A stretch of 64,000 nucleotides of DNA from Pseudovibrio zosterae. GTDB taxonomy: Bacteria > Pseudomonadota > Alphaproteobacteria > Rhizobiales > Stappiaceae. Below are positions 45,137-55,043 of this stretch, in pieces. Within the stretch, counting starts at the first letter, position 1, and each line of letters opens with the position of its first letter. The notes beneath the pieces were generated by a model. The model was not told the origin of the DNA, ran no database searches, and saw nothing but the letters and a program-made list of their open reading frames with translations. Both the position numbers and the translations under genes were made by a program. The stretch is from contig NZ_JAWXVZ010000016.1 of the NCBI RefSeq assembly GCF_033843645.1, positions 7,679-71,678 on the forward strand. Direction: 5' to 3'.

Positions 45137-46113
45137 GCTTCTGAGCGTTTCATCGCGCCTGCGGGTGAAAAACGCTTGCGATACTCTCCCGGTGACAACC
45201 CAATCACCTTTTGAAAGACCTTGCGAAACGCTGCAGGGTCTTGATAACCGACAGACCACGCGATTTCGTCGACCGGCCTGGAGCTGAGCTCCAGTTGGCT
45301 TCGCGCCTTTTCTACCCGCACCATCTGCAGATATGTGTTGGGCTTGTGGCTTGTCGCGCGGTGAAAGCGGCGCAAGAAGGTGCGCGAGGTCAAGCCTGCC
45401 CGTTCTGCCATTTCTGAAACCGTAAGGCTGTCACTGTAGGCGGTTTGAAGCCAGTGCTGCACCTTCAGGATTGCGCCATCCCCATGCTGCAGTTCTGGCA
45501 GGAACGTCTTGTAAAACCGCTGTTCGCGTCCTCCGGGCTCAATAAGCAGCTGATGCGCCAGTTGCAACATGATGCTTGGCCCCATGAAGCGTTCCACAAT
45601 GCGCAGACCCAAATCGGTCCATGCCATGACGCCGCCTGCCGTAATGATGTCTCCGTCGTCAATGATCAGCTGGTCGGTCTTCAGGTGGACCTCTGGAAAG
45701 TTCTCCCCAAACTGTCTGCTCAGCGCCCAATGTGTTGTTGCAGGACGACCATTCAGCCGCCCCGATGCCGCGAGTAGGAACGCTCCGGCACAGGCCGAAC
45801 TGAGAACCGCGCCTTTATCGTGTTGAGCCGCCATCCACTGATGGAGGGCGTTGTGTCCGCGATACTTTTCTTGCTGCAAGCTCGGCGGTGCGATGATGGC
45901 CGCACACGTTTCGAGTTTTATGAGGGCCGCAGGACACACTTCGGTGTTGCCTTCTGTTACGTCGACGACGTGGGGCACCAGCAGCGCGGCACCATGACCG
46001 CTCGCAAATGAATTTGCGACTTCGAACATGTCCTTCAAACCGTAAAGTGCGGCCAACTGAGCGCCCGGATAATTGAGAAGGGCAACATTGCGGGGTGTTC
46101 CATGCGAGGTCAT
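45133..46113 (-). CDS. GlxA-type AraC-family regulator with DJ-1/PfpI domain
   Basis: A 326-residue transcription factor. The N-terminal two thirds are a DJ-1/PfpI (class I amidotransferase-like) domain with the nucleophile-elbow-like segment VLSSACAGAFLLAASG. The C-terminal third is an AraC helix-turn-helix pair (MAERAGLTSRTFLRRFHRAT; DEIAWSVGYQDPAAFRKVFQKVIGLSPGEYR). Related regulators control amine, carnitine or amino-acid catabolism. The gene is divergent from the cysteine hydrolase gene, its likely target. Confidence 0.92.
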   Translation of the reverse strand: MTSHGTPRNVALLNYPGAQLAALYGLKDMFEVANSFASGHGAALLVPHVVDVTEGNTEVCPAALIKLETCAAIIAPPSLQQEKYRGHNALHQWMAAQHDKGAVLSSACAGAFLLAASGRLNGRPATTHWALSRQFGENFPEVHLKTDQLIIDDGDIITAGGVMAWTDLGLRIVERFMGPSIMLQLAHQLLIEPGGREQRFYKTFLPELQHGDGAILKVQHWLQTAYSDSLTVSEMAERAGLTSRTFLRRFHRATSHKPNTYLQMVRVEKARSQLELSSRPVDEIAWSVGYQDPAAFRKVFQKVIGLSPGEYRKRFSPAGAMKRSEA

Positions 46114-46215
46114 TTGTCATTTATAGACCGCTTTTAGTCGAAACCGCCAATGCTAATGGGGAGAGCGACGCCCTAAAGTGCCTCTCATGTCACGGCCACG
46201 GACAAGGAGCGAGCT

Positions 46216-46764
46216 ATGACCAACAAGGCCCTTCTAATCATTGACGTACAGAACGACTATTTTCCCGGCGGGGCTTGGGAGCTGGTCGGCATGGAAGCTG
46301 CGGCTGCAAACACTGCCAAGCTCATTGAGAAGACCCGTTCAGCGGGTGAAACCGTTGTGCACGTCCAGCATGTCTTTACGGGGGGTGGCGCACCCTTCTT
46401 TAACGAAGGCACTGAAGGCGTTGAGATTCACGAGAGCTGCAAGCCGCTGGACGGTGAAGCCTTGGTGCAGAAACCTAAGGCAAACAGCTTTCTCGACACC
46501 AACCTAAAAGAAGTGCTGGATGCAGCGGGTGTTGAAGAACTGGTTGTCGTTGGCGCAATGACACAAAACTGCATCGACTCCACGGTTCGAGCGGCAGCGG
46601 ACTTGGGCTACAAAGTCACCGTGGTGCACGATGCCTGCGCTACCCGCGATCTGGAACTGAATGGCGAAGTGATACCAGCAAAGGCCGTTCAGGCATCTTT
46701 CATGGCGGCGCTTGGCTTTTCTTTCGCTTCCGTGATTGACACCAAGGCGTACCTTGCAGCCTAA
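46216..46764 (+). CDS. Isochorismatase-family cysteine hydrolase
   Basis: A cytoplasmic hydrolase of 182 residues. The catalytic triad is visible as D10 (LLIIDVQNDYFPGG), K86 (QKPKANSFLDTNL) and C119 (VVGAMTQNCIDSTVRAA). The fold acts on amides or related bonds, as in nicotinamidase. The substrate is unknown. It is divergent from the GlxA-type regulator, with a 102-bp region between, and its stop overlaps the convergent MFS gene by 4 bp. Confidence 0.9.
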   Translation: MTNKALLIIDVQNDYFPGGAWELVGMEAAAANTAKLIEKTRSAGETVVHVQHVFTGGGAPFFNEGTEGVEIHESCKPLDGEALVQKPKANSFLDTNLKEVLDAAGVEELVVVGAMTQNCIDSTVRAAADLGYKVTVVHDACATRDLELNGEVIPAKAVQASFMAALGFSFASVIDTKAYLAA

Positions 46765-48050
46765 GCGCTGCGCCTCACCGCATATGCCATCAGCCGGCGG
46801 CTGACCTCAAGAGTGGGGCGCTGTGCATTGATGGCGCGCAGGAACGGCCAGATTGCTGCTGCCATGAACAGGGCTGCGAGAAAGAACGGCGCACCGGGGA
46901 AGTAGAGTGTTTCCGGTGAGCCGGTTGCCAGCGTGAACACCTGTGTCATCAGCAAGGTTGAAATCACGTTAGTCAGCCCGGTGATGCTGGTCATGGCCCC
47001 TTGTAGCTCGCCCTGCCGGTCTGCTGTCACGGACTGGCTCATCAGGCCCGTAAGCGCGGGCAGGATCATGGCCCCGAGCGCTGCAAGTGGCAACAGCATA
47101 ACAACCGCCCAAGTGTAAGGCGCAAAGGCAAATCCGAAGAGTGCGAGAATGGAGAAGCCAAATCCGAACAGCGCTGTTTTTTCTTCCCCATGGCGCGGGA
47201 TGATCCAGCGGATCAAACCGCCTTTGACTCCGGAAAAGCCAAGGCCCACCACGGCAAGGGAAAGACCCACTTGTGTACTGGTCCAGCGCAGCGCCTCGAA
47301 GGTGTAGTAGGGCCAGACAGCGGCATAGACGAAGTTCGCCAACTGAAACAGGAAGAGCGCGATAAAGAACCGGCGCAGGTTCTTAAACTGAATGAAGTAG
47401 AGCGTGGCTCCAACGGGATTGGCTTTGCGCAGCTCAATGGGGCGACGCTTTTCCGGGCGCAAGGTCTCCGGCATATAGAACAGGCCATACATGAAGGTGG
47501 CGGCGAGCAGCACGGCGGCTGCGTAAAATGGCACACGGGTGCCCAGTTCACCCAGCAGCCCGCCAATGGCCGGACCAAGAACAAACCCCATGCCGATGCA
47601 GGCACCAATCATGCCAAAGCGTGTGCTGCGTTTGCTGCGCCCTGAAATGTCTGCCACAGCAGCGTAGGAGGTGGCGTAGGTGGCGCTGGCGATGCCCGCG
47701 ATCAAACGGCCGATGAACAACAGCCAGATGTGATTGGCAAATGTCATGATCAGGTAGTCGATGACAAGAACCGCCAGTGACACCAGAAGAACGGGACGGC
47801 GGCCGAAGCGGTCGGAGAGGGCACCAATGGTGGCGCCAAACAGAAACTGCATGATCGCATAAACGGCCGCGATGAAACCGCCCCACATGGCAGCTCCGGC
47901 AATGCCCGTGCCTGTAAGTTCAGAAACGAGATGCGGTGTCACAGGAATGATCAGGCCAGCGCCAATGGCATTCAGCAGAGCTGTGCAGCCCACAAAGAAC
48001 AGGGTGTGGGACTTGGCGCTTATCGAAAAATTCAGAAAAAGTGCACGCAT
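46761..48050 (-). CDS. MFS transporter, TetA-like (DHA1 family)
   Basis: A membrane transporter of 429 residues from the ATG at 48050 (an in-frame frame to 48098 adds a polar 16-residue stretch with no membrane character). Twelve helices are visible. The loop 2-3 motif is GALSDRFGRRPVLLVSLAV and the antiporter motif C-like segment GFVLGPAIGGLLGELG is present, both typical of TetA-type drug exporters. The substrate is unknown. It lies 112 bp past the liu operon on the same strand. Confidence 0.85.
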   Translation of the reverse strand: MRALFLNFSISAKSHTLFFVGCTALLNAIGAGLIIPVTPHLVSELTGTGIAGAAMWGGFIAAVYAIMQFLFGATIGALSDRFGRRPVLLVSLAVLVIDYLIMTFANHIWLLFIGRLIAGIASATYATSYAAVADISGRSKRSTRFGMIGACIGMGFVLGPAIGGLLGELGTRVPFYAAAVLLAATFMYGLFYMPETLRPEKRRPIELRKANPVGATLYFIQFKNLRRFFIALFLFQLANFVYAAVWPYYTFEALRWTSTQVGLSLAVVGLGFSGVKGGLIRWIIPRHGEEKTALFGFGFSILALFGFAFAPYTWAVVMLLPLAALGAMILPALTGLMSQSVTADRQGELQGAMTSITGLTNVISTLLMTQVFTLATGSPETLYFPGAPFFLAALFMAAAIWPFLRAINAQRPTLEVSRRLMAYAVRRSA

Positions 48051-48161
48051 TCTTGTCTCGCTGGCGATCCGCTGGTGTCTACCAGAGCCGCCAGTCAAGT
48101 AAAGAAGAATCGGCAGTTTTCCGCGTTGTTCAGAGGGGGTGCTGCCACCTTCATGCTTTTG

Positions 48162-48947
48162 TTATGTGCGCCAGGGTGGTGTTTTCTTGGCAAAGAACGC
48201 GTCAATCCCGGCTTGCGCTTCCTCTGTTTCCCAACGGTCCGCCAGCTTGCCCACGGTGTAGTTGATCTGGCCTTCCGCTGGCATGCGGGCGAGGGCGCAG
48301 CACAGTGCCTTGGCATCGGCCACTGCACCGGGGGCACAGCTTAGGTAGCTTTGAGCTTCCTCCTGCACGACGGTGTCCAGCGCATCCGCACCGGTCACCA
48401 GCGAGACCAGGCCGAGGTCTTTTGCCCGCTCGGGCCCAAAGGCCTTTGCACTCATGAACACCTGACGCGCGTTGCCTTCGCCCATGCGGCGCACAACGTA
48501 GGGACCAATCGTTGCGGGGATCAGGCCGAGACGGGTTTCCGTGAGCGCGAATTTGGTGCCATGGCTGGCAACAACAAGGTCGCAAATGCTCATCAACCCC
48601 ACGCCGCCGCCATAGGCCGGGCCATGGACACGGGCGATCATCGGTTTTCCGAGTGCGTCCAGCCGCTTCAGCATGCCTGCAAGGCGCTGCGCTTCCTCAA
48701 TCTTGCCAGCACGGTCCTTTTCGGCCTGCGCCTGCATCCAGGTGAGATCGCCGCCAGCGCAAAAGGTCTTGCCCTTGGCTGCGAGAATGACAACGCGGGT
48801 GCTGTCATCTGTCTCCAGCTCATCTGCGGCGTGCACCAGCTCGTCCATCATTTGCGCGCTCATGGCGTTGTGCTTGTCCTCGCGGGCGAGCCAAAGGGTG
48901 GTGATGCCGTTGTCAGCGCGTTCAATTTCCAGAGTTTCAAAGCTCAT
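48162..48947 (-). CDS. liuC: Methylglutaconyl-CoA hydratase (enoyl-CoA hydratase family)
   Basis: A crotonase-fold enzyme of 261 residues. The oxyanion segment AAKGKTFCAGGDLTWMQ and the second loop GPAYGGGVGLMSICDLVVAS, with EALRLGLIPATIGPYV-like TETRLGLIPATIGPYVVRRMGEG, carry the family's active-site residues. It hydrates 3-methylglutaconyl-CoA to HMG-CoA in leucine breakdown. The specific role is inferred from its place in the liu operon. Its start overlaps the liuE stop by 4 bp. Confidence 0.9.
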   Translation of the reverse strand: MSFETLEIERADNGITTLWLAREDKHNAMSAQMMDELVHAADELETDDSTRVVILAAKGKTFCAGGDLTWMQAQAEKDRAGKIEEAQRLAGMLKRLDALGKPMIARVHGPAYGGGVGLMSICDLVVASHGTKFALTETRLGLIPATIGPYVVRRMGEGNARQVFMSAKAFGPERAKDLGLVSLVTGADALDTVVQEEAQSYLSCAPGAVADAKALCCALARMPAEGQINYTVGKLADRWETEEAQAGIDAFFAKKTPPWRT

Positions 48948-49804
48948 GCTGCTGCCTCTTTAAGCCCCATGATGAAGGCCGCTGCTTTCTGGCAGGCTGT
49001 CATGTCCAGCCCGGTATGAAGACCGAGTTCATGCAGGCGTGCCGCAACTTCAATGGTGTTCACGTTGCCTTTGGCACCCGGGGCATAGGGACAGCCCCCA
49101 AGGCCGCCAATGGCCGCATCAAAGGTTCTAAGGCCAAGTTCAAGGCTTGCCTCAATGTTGGAAACGGCCCTGTCGCCGGTGTCATGGTAGTGGCCAGCCA
49201 GTCGGTCCGCAGGCACTTCCTGAAGCACAGCCTTGAGCATGGCGCGGATGGTTTTTGGTGTTCCTGCGCCAATGGTGTCGCCCAGCGAGATCTCATAGCA
49301 CCCCATCTCGATCATGCGCTTGGCAACGGAGGCCACCATGGCCGGGTCCGTGTCGCCGTCATAGGGGCAGCGGATCACACAGGAAACATAGCCGCGTACA
49401 GGAATGCCATCGCTCTTGGCTTGCTCGATGATCGGTGCGAAGCGCTCAAAGCTCTCTGCGACGGAGCAGTTGATGTTGGCCTGCGAGAAGCCTTCGGAGG
49501 CCGAGCCGAATACGGCGACTTCATCGGCCTTGGCTTCCCGTGCCCGGTCGTAGCCCTTCAGATTGGGGGTCAAGGCGGTGTATTTTACACCCGGTTTTCG
49601 GGTGATGCCTGCAAGCACTTGCGCGGCGTCGGCCATCTGCGGCACCCATTTGGGAGAGACGAAACTGGTTGCCTCAATCTTTGTAAAGCCACAGCCAGAA
49701 AGCTGGTCAATAAGCGCGATCTTGGCCGGTGTGCTGATCAGGACTTTTTCGTTTTGCAGGCCATCGCGCGGCCCCATCTCGAACAAGGTTACATGGTCGC
49801 TCAT
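48944..49804 (-). CDS. liuE: Hydroxymethylglutaryl-CoA lyase
   Basis: A TIM-barrel lyase of 286 residues. The N-terminal motif EMGPRDGLQNEK supplies a metal-binding aspartate and catalytic arginine; the HMG-CoA lyase signature GGLGGCPYAPGAKGNV, with its active-site cysteine, lies near residue 235. It splits HMG-CoA into acetyl-CoA and acetoacetate, the last step of leucine degradation. The gene overlaps both neighbours by 4 bp. Confidence 0.95.
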   Translation of the reverse strand: MSDHVTLFEMGPRDGLQNEKVLISTPAKIALIDQLSGCGFTKIEATSFVSPKWVPQMADAAQVLAGITRKPGVKYTALTPNLKGYDRAREAKADEVAVFGSASEGFSQANINCSVAESFERFAPIIEQAKSDGIPVRGYVSCVIRCPYDGDTDPAMVASVAKRMIEMGCYEISLGDTIGAGTPKTIRAMLKAVLQEVPADRLAGHYHDTGDRAVSNIEASLELGLRTFDAAIGGLGGCPYAPGAKGNVNTIEVAARLHELGLHTGLDMTACQKAAAFIMGLKEAAA

Positions 49805-51432
49805 GGGGCCTCCTCCATGGCCATTTGGCGCAGTTCCCGGCGGATGACCTTGCCTGTTGTGGTCATGGGCAGGGCGTCCACGAACTCCACCTCCCGTGGG
49901 TATTCGTGGGCGGCCAGCCTCTCCTTCACGAACAGCGCAAGCTCGTCAGCCAGCTCCTTGCTGGGCTCAATGCCTTGGCGCAGCACAACATAGGCCTTCA
50001 CGATTTCCGTGCGTGTGGCGTCCGGCTTGCCAATAACGCCCACCATGGCGACGGCGTCGTGCTTTAACAGGCAGTCCTCAATCTCACCCGGTCCAATGCG
50101 GTAACCGGAGGAGGTGATGACATCATCGTCCCGGCCAACGAAGCGGATCCAGTCTTCCGCGTCCATCACGCCCTGATCGCCTGTCATCAGGAAGCCGTTG
50201 ATCACCTTCTTTGCGGTTGCCTCCGGGTTGCGCCAGTATTCCAGGAACATAACCGGGTTTGGGGTGCGAATGCCGATGTTTCCCTGCATGCCCCGCGGCA
50301 GCTCCACGCCGTTGTCTTCAACGATGCGCACATCAAAGCCCGGTACGGCCTTGCCCATGATGCCGGGTCGTGGGTCCATCATCTGGCTGCATGTTGCCAC
50401 CACGAGATTGCACTCGGTCTGGCCGTAGAACTCGTTGATGGTGATGCCGAAGGTCTTGCGGCCCCAGTCCAGCAGCTCCGCGCCAAGGGCTTCACCGCCA
50501 CTGCCAATGGTGCGCAAGCTGTAGTTCCAGCGATCCTGCGGGTTGTCCACGGTCCGCATCATCTTGAGAGCGGTTGGCGGGATGAAGGCGTTGCGGATCT
50601 TTTGATCCTGCATCAGCTGAAACGCGGCCTCGCCCGTAAACTTGCGGAACCGGCATGCCACCACAGGAACTCCGTGGTGGAGCGATGGCATGATCGCGTC
50701 CATGAGGCCGCCAATCCATGCCCAGTCCGCAGGTGTCCAGAACCGGTCACCTTCCTGCGGGAACAGGTCATGGGGAAACTCAACTCCCGGCAGATGGCCA
50801 AGCAACACCCGGTGGGCATGCAGGGCACCTTTGGGCTGGCCTGTGGTGCCGGAGGTGTACACGATCATGGCGGGGTCATCCGCCCGCGTCTTTACTGGCT
50901 CGAACTCGGTAGAGTGCCCTTGTGTCAGGGCGTGATAATCCTCCGCCCCATGCAACGCGCCATCGATGCACAGCACCACCTTAAGGTGCGGCAGGCGGCT
51001 GCGCAGATGCTGGAGTTTTTCGGCACCCATGGCGTTGGTGATAATGGCCTTGGCCTCGGAATTGTTGAGGCGGTACTCCAGCGCTTCCTCACCAAACAGG
51101 GTGAACAGGGGGATGGAAATGGCCCCCATTTTGTGAATGGCGATGTGACCAAAGGCGGTTTCGGGTGCTTGTGGCAGCAGGATGCCAACCCGATCGCCGC
51201 GAGCCACTCCACGGCTGGCAAGCAGGTTGGCAAGCTGATTGGACTTCTCTTTGAGATCTCCAAAGGTGTAGTGGCTGACTGCGCCGTCTTCGCGCACAAA
51301 CACCAGCGCCTCGCGGTTCGGTTCCTTGTCCGCCCACTTGTCGCTGATATCAACCCCGATGTTGAAGAACTCTGGCACCTTCCATTCGAAGGCCGCTCGA
51401 AGGCCTTCGTAGGAGCGAATTTGCGGCAACAT
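49801..51432 (-). CDS. AMP-dependent acyl-CoA synthetase in the liu operon
   Basis: An adenylate-forming ligase of 543 residues. Motifs are MIVYTSGTTGQPKGALH (P-loop), NEFYGQTECNLV, MTGDQGVMD, GRDDDVITSSGYRIGPGEIE and the C-terminal TTTGKVIRRELRQ, whose lysine is needed for adenylation. Placement in the operon suggests activation of isovalerate, other branched acids or acetoacetate; which one is unknown. It starts 2 bp after the biotin subunit gene and overlaps liuE by 4 bp. Confidence 0.9.
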   Translation of the reverse strand: MLPQIRSYEGLRAAFEWKVPEFFNIGVDISDKWADKEPNREALVFVREDGAVSHYTFGDLKEKSNQLANLLASRGVARGDRVGILLPQAPETAFGHIAIHKMGAISIPLFTLFGEEALEYRLNNSEAKAIITNAMGAEKLQHLRSRLPHLKVVLCIDGALHGAEDYHALTQGHSTEFEPVKTRADDPAMIVYTSGTTGQPKGALHAHRVLLGHLPGVEFPHDLFPQEGDRFWTPADWAWIGGLMDAIMPSLHHGVPVVACRFRKFTGEAAFQLMQDQKIRNAFIPPTALKMMRTVDNPQDRWNYSLRTIGSGGEALGAELLDWGRKTFGITINEFYGQTECNLVVATCSQMMDPRPGIMGKAVPGFDVRIVEDNGVELPRGMQGNIGIRTPNPVMFLEYWRNPEATAKKVINGFLMTGDQGVMDAEDWIRFVGRDDDVITSSGYRIGPGEIEDCLLKHDAVAMVGVIGKPDATRTEIVKAYVVLRQGIEPSKELADELALFVKERLAAHEYPREVEFVDALPMTTTGKVIRRELRQMAMEEAP

Positions 51433-51434
51433 GA

Positions 51435-53420
51435 TTACGCTTCCTCCTCAAGAGCAATCAGGAGAGCACCATCTTCCACTTGGTCGCCCACCGCCACCAT
51501 CACTTCTTGCACCACACCATCTCGTGGGGCTTTCAGGCTGTGTTCCATCTTCATGGCTTCGGTCACCACCAGAACGTCGCCTTCGCGCACGGCTTGGCCC
51601 GCTTTGCAATGCACAGCGCGCACCTGCCCCGGAACGGGCGAAATGATGGCGCTGCCTGCATCCGCCTGTTCCTCGTCTTCGCTCAAGTGGTCAGGCAGGT
51701 GGAATGTCCAGCACTGGCCCTCCATGAAAAGCGTGAGTGTGGTTGGAGTTCTGGCAAAATGGCAGCAGCGCTGCGCCCCGCCGATGCTCACGCGGATCTC
51801 GTCACCCTCACGGCGAAGGATCTTGAAGGACAGGCCGGTGTCGCCCACGGTGGCGGACAAGCTGCCGTCCTGATGCGAGGCGATTGCAACTTCCGTCAAG
51901 GCCTCGCGGTAGCGCAGGTGAGCAAACTGGCGGGCAGAGCTCCACAGGCGCCAACCAGCCAGCGTTTCCCATGGGCTTGTGCCATAACCGGCATCGTGGG
52001 CAAGGCCCAGATCAATGGCAGCGGCGATGGCATACACCTCCGCTGTGGGTTCCGGGACGCGGGTCAAGCTTTCCAGCTCGCGGTCGATGAGCAGGGTATC
52101 CATCTCACCGCGCGCAAACCCCTCATGGTTCGCCAGTGCGTGCAGAAAGGTGATGTTGGTGGTTGCGCCAACGGCCCGGCTCTTTTCCAGCGCCTGGCTC
52201 AGTTTGCTCAGTGCCTCGCTACGGTTTTCGCCATGAACGATCACCTTGGCGATCATCGGGTCATAAAACGGCGTGATGGTATCCCCCTTGCGCACGCCGC
52301 TGTCGATGCGGGCAAAGTGCTGGGGCAAGCGCAGCTCGTTCAAGGTGCCGGTGGCAGGCAGGAACCCGGCCTCCGCGTCTTCGGCATAGATTCGTGCTTC
52401 AAAAGCGTGGCCGTTGATGCTCAGCTCTTCCTGTCGCTTTGGCAGAGGAGCGCCAGCCGCGACCCGAAGTTGCCAGTGCACCAGATCTTCGCCGGTAATG
52501 GCTTCCGTTACCGGGTGTTCCACCTGTAGCCGGGTATTCATCTCCATGAACCAGAACCGGTCGGGCCTCAGCCCCTCCGACCCATCCACAATGAACTCGA
52601 CTGTGCCCGCACCTTCATAGCCAACGGCCAGAGCGGCTTTCACCGCTGCCTCACCCATGGCGGCACGCATTTCCTCGCTCATGCCGGGGGCAGGGGCTTC
52701 CTCAATCACCTTTTGGTGTCGGCGCTGCAATGAGCAGTCACGCTCAAACAGGTGGACGGCGTTGCCGTGGCTGTCGGCAAACACCTGCACTTCGATGTGC
52801 CGGGGAGACTGGATGTACTTTTCGATCAAAACACGAGGGTCGCCAAAGCTGGATTGACCTTCGCGCTGGGCACCTTCCAAGGCGCTGAGAAAATCTTCGG
52901 AGGCATCAACCCGGCGCATGCCCTTGCCGCCGCCACCTGCGCGGGCCTTGATGAGCACTGGATAGCCCATTTGGTCGGCTTGAGTTTTCAGGAACGCCGC
53001 ATCTTGGTTTTCGCCGTGGTAACCGGGCACCACGGGCACGCCGGAATGTTCCATCAGTTGCTTTGCAGCATCCTTGAGGCCCATGGCGCGGATTGCACTG
53101 GCAGGCGGGCCAATGAACACAAGGCCCGCTGCTTCAACGGCCTCAACAAACTCCGGGTTTTCCGAAAGAAAACCATAGCCGGGGTGAATTGCTTGCGCGC
53201 CCGCCTTCTTGGCCGCCGCCAGAATGGCGTCCTTGTTCAGGTAGCTCTCGTTCACCGGTGCCGGGCCAATCAGGTAGGCCTCGTCGGCTTCCTCAACATG
53301 AAGCGCGTTGCGGTCTGCTTCCGAGTACACAGCAACCACCTTGATGCCGAGGCTCTTGGCTGTTCTGGCCACACGAACGGCGATCTCACCGCGGTTTGCA
53401 ATCAGGATTTTCTTGAACAT
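51435..53420 (-). CDS. liuD: Methylcrotonyl-CoA carboxylase, biotin-containing subunit
   Basis: The alpha subunit, 661 residues. A biotin carboxylase domain occupies about 1-450 (FKKILIANRGEIAVRVARTAK; GGGGKGMRRV ATP loop; EMNTRLQVEHPVTE). A linker domain follows, and a C-terminal biotin carrier domain ends the chain (VVTEAMKMEHSL, biotin on K624). It works with the LiuB carboxyltransferase to turn 3-methylcrotonyl-CoA into 3-methylglutaconyl-CoA. The operon setting separates it from acetyl- or propionyl-CoA carboxylases. Confidence 0.95.
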   Translation of the reverse strand: MFKKILIANRGEIAVRVARTAKSLGIKVVAVYSEADRNALHVEEADEAYLIGPAPVNESYLNKDAILAAAKKAGAQAIHPGYGFLSENPEFVEAVEAAGLVFIGPPASAIRAMGLKDAAKQLMEHSGVPVVPGYHGENQDAAFLKTQADQMGYPVLIKARAGGGGKGMRRVDASEDFLSALEGAQREGQSSFGDPRVLIEKYIQSPRHIEVQVFADSHGNAVHLFERDCSLQRRHQKVIEEAPAPGMSEEMRAAMGEAAVKAALAVGYEGAGTVEFIVDGSEGLRPDRFWFMEMNTRLQVEHPVTEAITGEDLVHWQLRVAAGAPLPKRQEELSINGHAFEARIYAEDAEAGFLPATGTLNELRLPQHFARIDSGVRKGDTITPFYDPMIAKVIVHGENRSEALSKLSQALEKSRAVGATTNITFLHALANHEGFARGEMDTLLIDRELESLTRVPEPTAEVYAIAAAIDLGLAHDAGYGTSPWETLAGWRLWSSARQFAHLRYREALTEVAIASHQDGSLSATVGDTGLSFKILRREGDEIRVSIGGAQRCCHFARTPTTLTLFMEGQCWTFHLPDHLSEDEEQADAGSAIISPVPGQVRAVHCKAGQAVREGDVLVVTEAMKMEHSLKAPRDGVVQEVMVAVGDQVEDGALLIALEEEA

Positions 53421-53435
53421 GATTCCCGCGCCCCC

Positions 53436-55043
53436 TTACATGCGGAAGATGCCGAACGGCGTGTCTTCGATTGGTGCGTTGAGCGATGCAGCCAGCGACA
53501 GGGCCAGTACATCTCGGGTCTTGCGCGGGTCGATGATGCCATCGTCCCACAAACGCGCAGAGGCGTAGAGCGGGTGTCCCTGTTCCTCGAACTGGTCAAT
53601 GATGGGCTGCTTGAAGGTCTCTTCATCTTCTGCCGACCACGTGCCGCCCTTGCGCTCAATGCCTTCGCGGCGCACGGTGGCCAGAACGCCCGCGGCCTGT
53701 GGTCCGCCCATCACAGAGATGCGGGAGTTCGGCCACGTCCACAGGAAGCGGGGAGAATAGGCCCGGCCGCACATGCCATAGTTGCCAGCGCCAAAGGAGC
53801 CGCCAATCAGCACGGTGAACTTGGGCACCTTGGCGCAGGCTACAGCCGTCACCAACTTGGCGCCGTCTTTGGCAATGCCGCCGCTCTCGTACTTCTGGCC
53901 CACCATGAAGCCGGTGATGTTTTGCAGGAACACCAGCGGGATCTTGCGTTGGCAGCACAGCTCCACAAAGTGTGCGCCCTTGAGAGAGCTTTCTGAGAAA
54001 AGAATGCCGTTATTGGCGATAATGCCAACGGGCATGCCATGAATGTGGGCAAAGCCTGTCACCAGCGTGGTGCCATAGCGGGCTTTGAACTCGTCGAACC
54101 GGGAGCCATCGACCACACGGGCGATCACCTCGCGCACGTCAAACGGCGTTTTCAGATCTGCGGGCACGATGCCAAGGATTTCCGAGGGGTCGTAGAGCGG
54201 GTCTTCCTGCTCCTGCAGGCGAAGTTGGTTCGGCCGCATGGCATTGAGATTGGACACTGCTTGCCGCGCCAATGCCAGTGCGTGCGCGTCATCCCGCGCC
54301 AGATAGTCAGCCACGCCGGAAAGGCGGGTGTGTACGTCACCGCCGCCCAAATCCTCCGCGCTCACCACTTCACCTGTCGCCGCTTTGACCAGTGGCGGAC
54401 CGGCGAGAAAAATAGTGCCTTGTTCTTTCACGATGATTGTTACATCGCTCATGGCCGGCACATACGCGCCGCCTGCGGTACACGACCCCATCACCACGGC
54501 GATCTGCGGAATGCCTTTTGCAGACATGTTGGCCTGATTGAAGAAGATCCGGCCGAAATGGTCCCGGTCTGGAAACACCTCATCCTGCTGGGGCAGGTTG
54601 GCGCCTCCTGAGTCCACCAGATAAATGCAGGGCAGGTTGTTCTGCTCGGCAATTTCCTGGGCGCGCAGGTGTTTTTTCACCGACATTGGGTAGTAGGTGC
54701 CACCCTTTACGGTGGCGTCATTTGCAACAATCATGCAATCGATACCGTTAACGCGGCCAACGCCAGTGATCACCCCGGCGGAGGGCGCTGCGCCCTCATA
54801 CATGCCGTGGGCGGCAAACTGGCCGACCTCCAAAAACGGTGATCCGGGATCGATCAGCCGTGCCACCCGTTCGCGGGGGAGGATTTTCCCACGGGCCACA
54901 TGGCGTTCTCTCGGGCCTTCGCCGCCACCAGCCAAAGCGGTGCGGCTGGCAGCGCGAATGGTTTCCATCACTGCCAGATGGGCCGCCTCGTTACTCTGAA
55001 AACTCTCGGAGCGTGGAGAAATCTTGGAGGTCAGCACAGACAT
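53436..55043 (-). CDS. liuB: Methylcrotonyl-CoA carboxylase, carboxyltransferase subunit
   Basis: The beta subunit, 535 residues, a fused pair of crotonase-type carboxyltransferase domains. The glycine-rich oxyanion elements VMGSCTAGGAYVPAMSD and LIGGSFGAGNYGMCGRAYSPRFLWTWPN are typical of methylcrotonyl-CoA carboxylase. The start ATG shares its base with the last base of the liuA stop, indicating translational coupling. The liuD start lies 15 bp downstream. Confidence 0.95.
   Translation of the reverse strand: MSVLTSKISPRSESFQSNEAAHLAVMETIRAASRTALAGGGEGPRERHVARGKILPRERVARLIDPGSPFLEVGQFAAHGMYEGAAPSAGVITGVGRVNGIDCMIVANDATVKGGTYYPMSVKKHLRAQEIAEQNNLPCIYLVDSGGANLPQQDEVFPDRDHFGRIFFNQANMSAKGIPQIAVVMGSCTAGGAYVPAMSDVTIIVKEQGTIFLAGPPLVKAATGEVVSAEDLGGGDVHTRLSGVADYLARDDAHALALARQAVSNLNAMRPNQLRLQEQEDPLYDPSEILGIVPADLKTPFDVREVIARVVDGSRFDEFKARYGTTLVTGFAHIHGMPVGIIANNGILFSESSLKGAHFVELCCQRKIPLVFLQNITGFMVGQKYESGGIAKDGAKLVTAVACAKVPKFTVLIGGSFGAGNYGMCGRAYSPRFLWTWPNSRISVMGGPQAAGVLATVRREGIERKGGTWSAEDEETFKQPIIDQFEEQGHPLYASARLWDDGIIDPRKTRDVLALSLAASLNAPIEDTPFGIFRM

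Noticed and set aside
52752..53996. A 414-residue plus-strand open frame
   Set aside because: It is antisense to liuD and liuB, both with intact catalytic motifs.
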